A stretch of DNA of 64,000 bases from Sthenelais limicola (Eukaryota; Annelida; Polychaeta; Phyllodocida; Sigalionidae). A program made the translations under genes and the position numbers. Below are positions 57,978-64,000 of this stretch, in pieces. A model generated the notes under the pieces. It saw only the letters and a list, made by a program, of their open reading frames with translations, was not told the origin of the DNA and did no database searches. The DNA lies in NCBI GenBank assembly GCA_942159475.1, contig OW804099.1, positions 13,580,162-13,644,161 of the forward strand, in the 5' to 3' direction. Within the stretch, counting starts at the first letter, position 1. Each line of letters starts with the position of its first letter.

Positions 57978-60900
57978 TTAAGAATTATTAATATTGAAGC
58001 GGCTCATATGCTGGCTAACTAATAAGTTCATATCTGGTCTTGGATATTGGGAGCATAAAGTGGGCGGTGTTGGTCCCCTCTCCTGCACTGTATTTCGATT
58101 ACTGCAGATGTTCACTGTCTTCTGCATCAGCCTACTTACATATTCTGTAAAAAAAATAAAGGATCAATTTAAAACATTTTCATCTTCATCGTTATAAAGT
58201 ATGTATCTATAGATAGATTATTGGTAAATACCATACGCAATTTTAAATCTGTGTTGCCCTTATACACTAACATATCAACTACTGTATCTATCACTATCAA
58301 TATCCAAATAGTTGAGCTATATAATGTGTCTATAATAGGAGTATTTTAACCTACCATGCGTTGGATCCACAAGGAGCTTTTGGACAATCGCTTCCCCATG
58401 TCTATACTTAGGAAACCGAAGTTTATAGCGAGGAATGTTAGCCTTAGTCTTTGCCTGTGGCCTTCCTGCATTTTCATTGTAGTGCATGACTGCCAGGGCT
58501 GTCCTAAAAATGAACAAAAGCATTTTATTAATGGCAGTATATCTAGAAAAAATTAGCAAATTAACCTATTACGAAAATCAATTCCTAATGATGTAATAAT
58601 GAATCTATGATAATATATAATATACAAGGATAAGCTTTTAGCTGGAGTTATGTAAATTTAAGTTTTTCTATGCATCTGTACCTGCAGACCATTCCCTCGT
58701 TTGTGAAGACTATCTCCTTTGGGGCAAAGTGAGAAAGTAAGCTATGATAAGCTTCAAGTGGCGAAGTCTGGAAAACACTTGACAATTTCTTTATGTCGTT
58801 CAGGAAGAGAGTCTTCATAGCAAGGACTTCAAATTTGATTGCAACATGGCCACCTGAAATTAACGTTAATTTATTAACATTTAAGCAAATATAAAAAAAT
58901 AGTTTTCATGGAATAATTAAGAATATATCAGTTGTCGCACAAGGAGAACCATACAAAATGCACATGTGAGAAATTGATTAATATTACCTCTTGGGAGCCA
59001 CTTCTTGTTACGGTCTCTTCCCCTAAGTCGTCCATGGTTACATCTTGTGAATAGATCACCGTGGCCCCTATGTATATTCTGTACATGGTTTATGACTGAT
59101 AACCATTTAGCCACAATCATATCTCCCCTCTCCTCTTCCCGCACATCCTTTGATGACGTAGCTGCCCAGTACAGATGGTTAACAATACTGCGAATCCAGG
59201 GCTTCAACATTTCACAGTCTTTTTCTCTGGCTAGTGCTTCCAGTTTCTTAGTGAGGCCTGCAAAGATTAGGAATACGATGAAAAACAATTATATATTTGT
59301 GTCAGAGAACAACAAAATATTTTACTGTCCCATTAAAACATTAAAGTGAATTACATTTCAGACCACCACCAAAGTGTTGTTCCTGATGAAAAAATATTAC
59401 CTTTTGCCATGTGCCATATATCATACAGATGGGTAATATGTAGAGTCTCCCGAACATACTTTGCAATGGACCTTGAAAAACGACAGAATACATTTATATA
59501 GGCTCTGGATAATGAGAAAATTGCTGATTGTAATTTTCGTTTGTCCTGGATAAAATAAATCCCAAATTGGCCACATTGAAATAAATAGCCAGCCTTAGCA
59601 GTATTATTGAGACATTTATACATACCTGTGTCGATCTGTGACGAGTGTGTCTATAGTGAGGTCAATTTCCTTAAACCACTTCATACATCGCACAAGACCC
59701 TCCTTTTCCATGTGGTAACTTCCTCCACATTCATTACTCTGTAATCATTGATAAAATTGCTATGGTACATGAAAGTGGCAATAAGGTTGACATCATGTTA
59801 TACTGAATGGTTACTATAAAATCTGAAGGTTTGCTTTTAGTCTGACTTTATTGATACGGTAAATATTCTAGGGTAATAGAAATGTATTTGAAACATATTC
59901 TGAAAATCAATTTATTATAATCATGCATGAATAGTCCACAACTTACTTGCACAACATTGTAATCAATGATGCAGTTGTGAGGCAGGTCCATAACGGTGTA
60001 TGTGCCATACTTGGCACTGTGTCCTCGGCTGTCTGCACAGCCATCTCCACCAACAATGAGGGGGTCGCCCATGGCCTTTCGAAGATCGATCAAGCATGCC
60101 TGCTCATACCGCCATGTTTGTTGTATCGCAGGAAATAAAATACCTCTTTGGTGGCAGAAGAATGTTCTGTCGGTGATAGCTCTTAGTTTAAAATGCTTGA
60201 AGACGCGCAAAATCTTGGAGATTGTAGCCCCAGCATATAAGACTGCAGCTGACAATAGAATATTCCCAGCTGCGATACCACCAATAAATGGCTGACTATA
60301 CCATGTGGATTTCCCTTTACAGGAGTCACACACAATTTCTATTCTTAGAAGTGTTCCTTTGATGAACATGGATGTGGCGATATCTTGGCATCCACATTTG
60401 GGGCAATGGCACCATGATAATAAACCTTGGAGACAGTTCTTAAAGATAATGAACTTTTCATCATCTTGAGGAGGAACATCTTCACTTAAAACAGGTTTAT
60501 AAACATCATCTTCATCGTCCATTTCTTGTTATTCCTTTGATGGCTTCCAGTCTGGATCTTTACGGGGATTATCCTCATCACCTATCTCCGGTTCACTCAT
60601 GGATGAATCAAGGGCTTCAGGTTTTAGCATAGAGCATTGAGTGTGTATGGTTTCCATCTGCGGTGTGATTACCTGTGTAGCTGTATACAAAATGAAAAGC
60701 CCAAATTATTTTGGAATGAAGAATCTATTACGATTTGAATACAGCAGAACAATTAAATTAAAATCAATATTTGTATAATATCTATATCAGTAGTATACAA
60801 GTCTAATCTGTGCTTGAACAGGATACTGATACTGGGGACAATTTAATATTTTTCGGCCTCATAATTCCACATGATGATCAGTTAATGGAAATGCCCATAT

Positions 60901-61995
60901 TTATGTATATCATAATTATCTATACATGTATATGATATTTGTTAAAATGATTCAGGATCGACCCCCACCAATTGTTTGAGACATTTACTTACTTATGAAA
61001 ATCATAAATTATTGAAACCTCACCCTTGGCAATCCCATCCAAGATCCTAACTTGCACTTTTGATGACTTTTGACGGGGCTTTGTGTAGCAGGGATCAGTT
61101 TGACAGGACACATTGGCAGTCCTCACACCTATAGCTGCAGCTGCAACATCTATATCGTTATCCCCAGTATCTACATCACAAGCTTCTGGTCCATTTGAGA
61201 TGGATGGCCCTGGCTCTAGTAGAGAAGCGACTGTCTGTGTAAAATGATTATCATTATGATATGAAATTCTTACAAGTTACATTCAATTTACAGGTTTTAT
61301 GCCCATGCAAATGAATCAAAAGTGTATGATAGCCTACATATATCTTTAACGTAATTGTCAATACTTTAGTATTGATAACTGATCCCAAGTATAAAAATAT
61401 TCATTTCCCTGAACACCACAAAGAGATGTATTTTTATAGTTTTCATTGCGAATTTACCCGAATTTACATATGATTTTTATAATACTATTATTATACTTTC
61501 CATACATAGGATTCTATCTATTATATACAAAACAAAGATATTAAATTCAGTATAAACTCATCCATTGGAAATCAGCGTTTATATCCATAGATTATGTATT
61601 ACCCTTACCCTTTTCATTTCAAGTTTCTCTACGGCAGTACTTGTCCTCTTCCTTTTTTTCCGAGGTGGGGGAGAGGGGTCTGCAGGCATGTCCACAGCCT
61701 CCAAGGGAACTTGTCTTGGAAAAATACTAGGTACAGCATCCTCTTTTAGCCTACATTTGTGCTGAACATCGAATCCAAACTCCACTTGTAAGGAGGGGGC
61801 CTGGGCAAAGCAATCATTAGTAAAATGGGCGCTGCATAGAACAGAGAACCCAGATGGCCCACCCCACGCTTCTCTAGTCCTCCTTACTTGAGTTACCCAT
61901 TTCGCTTTGAGCTCCTCATTTTTTGGAAACTTAAACAGACTCACTCCATTGCCATTAGTATTGCTACAGTTAGCTGCTATGCACCTCTTAACCAT
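57978..61995 (-). pseudogene. THAP-domain DDE-transposase-like gene, nine exons, one in-frame stop
   Basis: Exons: 61995-61609, 61234-61024, 60680-59947, 59738-59626, 59471-59401, 59257-58988, 58853-58682, 58503-58355, 58144-57978. All junctions are GT-AG and in phase, 758 codons in total. Exon 1 is a THAP zinc finger (C-x4-C at CIAANC, W33, C-x2-H at CSAH, AVPSIF), a DNA-binding module shared with P-element-type transposases. Exons 3-9 resemble a widespread metazoan transposase-like family: CHCPKCGC zinc site, GGDGCADSRGHSAKYGTYT, ECGGSYHMEKEG, LVTDRH, YDIWHMAK, SPLEAYHS, LAVMHYNENAGR and a final HMSRF. Likely catalytic acids are D in GGDG, D in TDRH and E in PLEAYH. The only defect is TAA at 60531-60529 (codon 250), in a linker after DPDWKPSKE. 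Downstream ATG 60522 could start a THAP-less protein. Confidence 0.85.
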
Positions 61996-62128
61996 GGTAA
62001 TCCTTGCTTAAACACGCAGAAAACAACAGAGATTTCCCTTTGTTTACAGTCGGCGCATGCTGTACCAATGGTACCGATGCTCCTGTATGGAGCCAGGAGG
62101 AAAGTAGGCCACGCACCCCTTCCTCCGC

Positions 62129-62136
62129 TGACGTCA
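62129..62136 (-). promoter_or_regulatory. Palindromic CRE (TGACGTCA) before the THAP gene
   Basis: Same site and context as at 56154, 134 bp before the THAP ATG (61995). Shared by both inverted ends, so both convergent genes have the same promoter-like motif. Confidence 0.45.
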
Positions 62137-62292
62137 CAGGCTAAAAATCCGCGGTCGCATATCGGCGCTAGATTTGAATCAATGAATACTTACAAAAGTG
62201 TTCATAACTCAGGAACTATACATCGCATAAGAAAATGAATTTTACCGTTGGATTCAGAATGTTACATAGATTCGGAAAAATATCATGAGTGG

Positions 62293-62317
62293 TATCCATG
62301 TCAGTACGTCTTTAACA
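62293..62317 (-). repeat. Right terminal inverted repeat of the two-gene element
   Basis: The inverse complement reads TGTTAAAGACGTACTGACAT then GGATA, matching 55956-55980 with two differences. Confidence 0.65.
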
Positions 62318-62399
62318 GAAGCTAAGATAGGCGACTTTTGTTTTCCTGAGGTGGCCATTTGAATTTTGACCTTGAAAATGACCTTGAAACTGATGCTAT

Positions 62400-62576
62400 A
62401 TGGGTCAGATTATCAGAAAATATACAATTCACCTTCACCAATCCTCTCCAATAACCCACATTTATTCAGAAATGGATTCCTCATACCTTAAAAAATAAAT
62501 TGTTGCCATTTTGTATTTTGCAGCTACCAGCCACCAGGGGTGTGGACCAACTTGCTGCCGTTGGTTTTTTTAAAGT
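62400..62576. mobile_element. Truncated MITE of the GGGTCAGATTTTCAG family and spacer
   Basis: GGGTCAGATTATCAGAAAAT at 62401 starts a copy that stops after about 70 bp. The rest is spacer without a recognisable gene. Confidence 0.65.
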
Positions 62577-62845
62577 CTTTAGTCTCGAATTGTTGGGATC
62601 TGGGGTGTTGTTATACAAGTGCAGACATCCGTTGTAACAAGTGCAACAATCTCTCTCGGCGGAACAGAGTGGGTGCCTGGACCGTTTCTAGGATCCCAAC
62701 AATGAGAGACTAAAGCAATTAGTACCTGAGGTTGTAGGGGGGTCCGGGTATCGCGCGCCCGGGACAAACCTCGGCGTTCCGCCTCAGTTTGGTCTCTATG
62801 CGCACAGACACCCGGACCCCCCTACAACCTCAGGTACTAATCGCC
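62577..62845. repeat. Two adjacent foldback palindromes
   Basis: First (about 62577-62716): TTTAGTCTCGAATTGTTGGG faces CCCAACAATGAGAGACTAAA. Second (about 62720-62845): TTAGTACCTGAGGTTGTAGG... with 31-bp arms around a GC-rich loop that contains GCGCGCCCGGG. They are separated by only a few bases. Confidence 0.85.
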
Positions 62846-62952
62846 CAATGGCCTTACCTAATATAACCTCCGAATTTCAAAAAGGTATCACATTCTGCAC
62901 GATTTGTTCCTCCCCCACTATAAATAGATTGCTTTAATGGCCCTTCAAAGTC

Positions 62953-63088
62953 ACCAAAATGCTCTATAACAAGACTCATTTTGTTCAAAATGCTCTATAA
63001 CATCACTCATTTTGTTCAAAATGCTCTATAACAACACTCATTTTGTTCAAAATGCCCTATATAACAAGACTCATTTTGTTCAAAATCT
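62953..63088. repeat. 31-bp tandem repeat, about 4 units
   Basis: The unit is AAAATGCTCTATAACAACAC plus TCATTTTGTTC. The last unit has a small insertion (CCCTATATAAC). Confidence 0.85.
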
Positions 63089-63379
63089 TCCTGGGGGACC
63101 ATGCCTCCGGACCCCCCTTCATTAGTATATGGGACCTTTTGCCACCCACTATACATACATATGTGTATATTATATGTACATGGACGAAAATGGACGAAAA
63201 TTCAGATGGAAAGACCTGGACCCCTCCCTTTTCAAAATCCTGGATCCACCCTGTTCTAGTATAACATTGTACTGGTATCAAGTTAATCAATTTTCGATAC
63301 TCAAGGGTAGGCCGTGTTAGTGCAATACCTAAGTATTGCATAGAGACAATTGTGCTTTTGCCAAATCATCAAGAGTACA
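63089..63379. other. Spacer; no gene seen
   Basis: It contains a run of short inverted matches (ATACATATGTGTATATTATATGTA) and short open frames without domains. Confidence 0.5.
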
Positions 63380-63615
63380 TGGGTCAGATTTTCAGAAAAT
63401 GTACAATTCGCCTTCACCAATCCCCTCAAATAACCCACATTTAAGACAAAACTGAGCTTCAAAATGCATAACATAACAGAACTGATACTTTAAATCAATG
63501 CGATACCAAATATACTCAGATATACCCAAAATATATAATTTTTTAGCAGAATTTAGCAAAATTTCCTTAATGTGTACATGTGTACAATTGTACATTTTCT
63601 GAAAATCTGACCCTC
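63380..63615. mobile_element. MITE, GGGTCAGATTTTCAG family, full copy
   Basis: It starts GGGTCAGATTTTCAGAAAAT and ends with the inverse (ATTTTCTGAAAATCTGACCC). About 236 bp with no coding capacity. Confidence 0.88.
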
Positions 63616-64000
63616 ATGGGCTTTTCTGCACCCGTTATTATACCTTTATATACCAGTCAAACATTAGTGTTTAGGAAGGTTGAGTCAAAATATATCTCTT
63701 CAAATGAATAGATACTTACACCACTAAGCGAGTCACAAAACTGAAATATACGCCATATTGTCAACAAGAATTCTTTATTAAACTGTAAGCTATTCAAGAA
63801 GCTATTGCAACTTAGATCTTATAATTAGTGGTGATAGTTTGTAGATGTCAGAGGAAGGACAAGACAACGAATGTGTTACAACTGTATCCTTTTAATGTTC
63901 CATTCCAGATGTTGGTCAGTCTCCTGCTCTCCATAGACTACCAGTCCATATATATACCCACTATGAGTGTGCATGGCCCCCTCCCCCTAGACACTGTCTA
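63616..64000. other. Terminal spacer; no gene seen
   Basis: No repeat or coding sequence recognised. The window ends here. Confidence 0.5.

Larger units (their letters stand above)
55956..62317. mobile_element. Putative two-gene DNA transposon (ballast-domain gene plus THAP transposase)
   Basis: Inverted terminal matches enclose two convergent genes: TGTTAAAGACGCACCGACAT at 55956 and, inverted at 62317, TGTTAAAGACGTACTGACAT (23 of 25 bases). About 180-200 bp inside each end a second inverted match, TGACGTCAGCGGA, occurs (56154-56166 and 62124-62136). The genes are 56215-57959 (+) and 61995-57978 (-). A target-site duplication is not evident. Boundaries are inferred from the repeats alone. 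Confidence 0.55.

Noticed and set aside
60848..61024. Alternative donor at 60992 for the second THAP exon
   Set aside because: Joining it to exon 3 shifts the frame and soon stops; the donor after 61024 (GTGAGG) keeps phase with all later exons.

Overview
Eukaryotic, AT-rich DNA from a marine invertebrate animal. GT-AG introns, expanded C2H2 zinc-finger genes with CDYRAAQ-type fingers, Golgi carbohydrate enzymes, THAP-type transposon genes and very many dispersed repeats fit a cephalochordate (amphioxus-like) or another non-vertebrate deuterostome or lophotrochozoan. Species cannot be fixed from this window. Most of the DNA is mobile or repetitive.

Layout. (1) 1-1183, minus: a LINE ORF1-like protein fused to a NADAR domain, broken by a frameshift and cut by the window edge. 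(2) 1.4-36 kb: three diverged copies of one unit, each with the last exon of a zinc-finger gene (3806-6097, 24291-26507, 30964-32856). Each exon carries eleven full 96-bp repeats before its fingers. A four-unit orphan array lies at 30070-30470. (3) 9461-20975: a Ty3/gypsy LTR retrotransposon with apparently identical LTRs, inserted in copy 1. It encodes gag, pol (joined by a -1 frameshift site) and a third zinc-binding/coiled-coil ORF with its own TATA box. Its 5' LTR is interrupted by a full-length intronless retrocopy of the GTPase Ran. (4) 36.08-36.85 kb: a 31-bp satellite. (5) 38.9-43.7 kb, minus: a three-exon carbohydrate sulfotransferase whose second intron holds a 2.1-kb minisatellite built from its own 3' splice site. 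(6) 43.7-52.4 kb: no genes; many MITEs and large palindromes. (7) 52.4-53.6 kb, minus: a GT11 fucosyltransferase whose membrane anchor and catalytic domain are in different frames. (8) 55.96-62.32 kb: two convergent spliced genes within inverted repeats, a P2X7-tail-like (ballast domain) gene on plus and a nine-exon THAP DDE-transposase-like gene on minus. Their stop codons are 18 bp apart, and the transposase has one in-frame stop. (9) 62.4-64 kb: foldback elements and MITEs.

The most notable features are the two-gene element at 56-62 kb, the splice-acceptor minisatellite, the Ran retrocopy nested in a young LTR, and the zinc-finger-derived repeat that is now read in a different frame.
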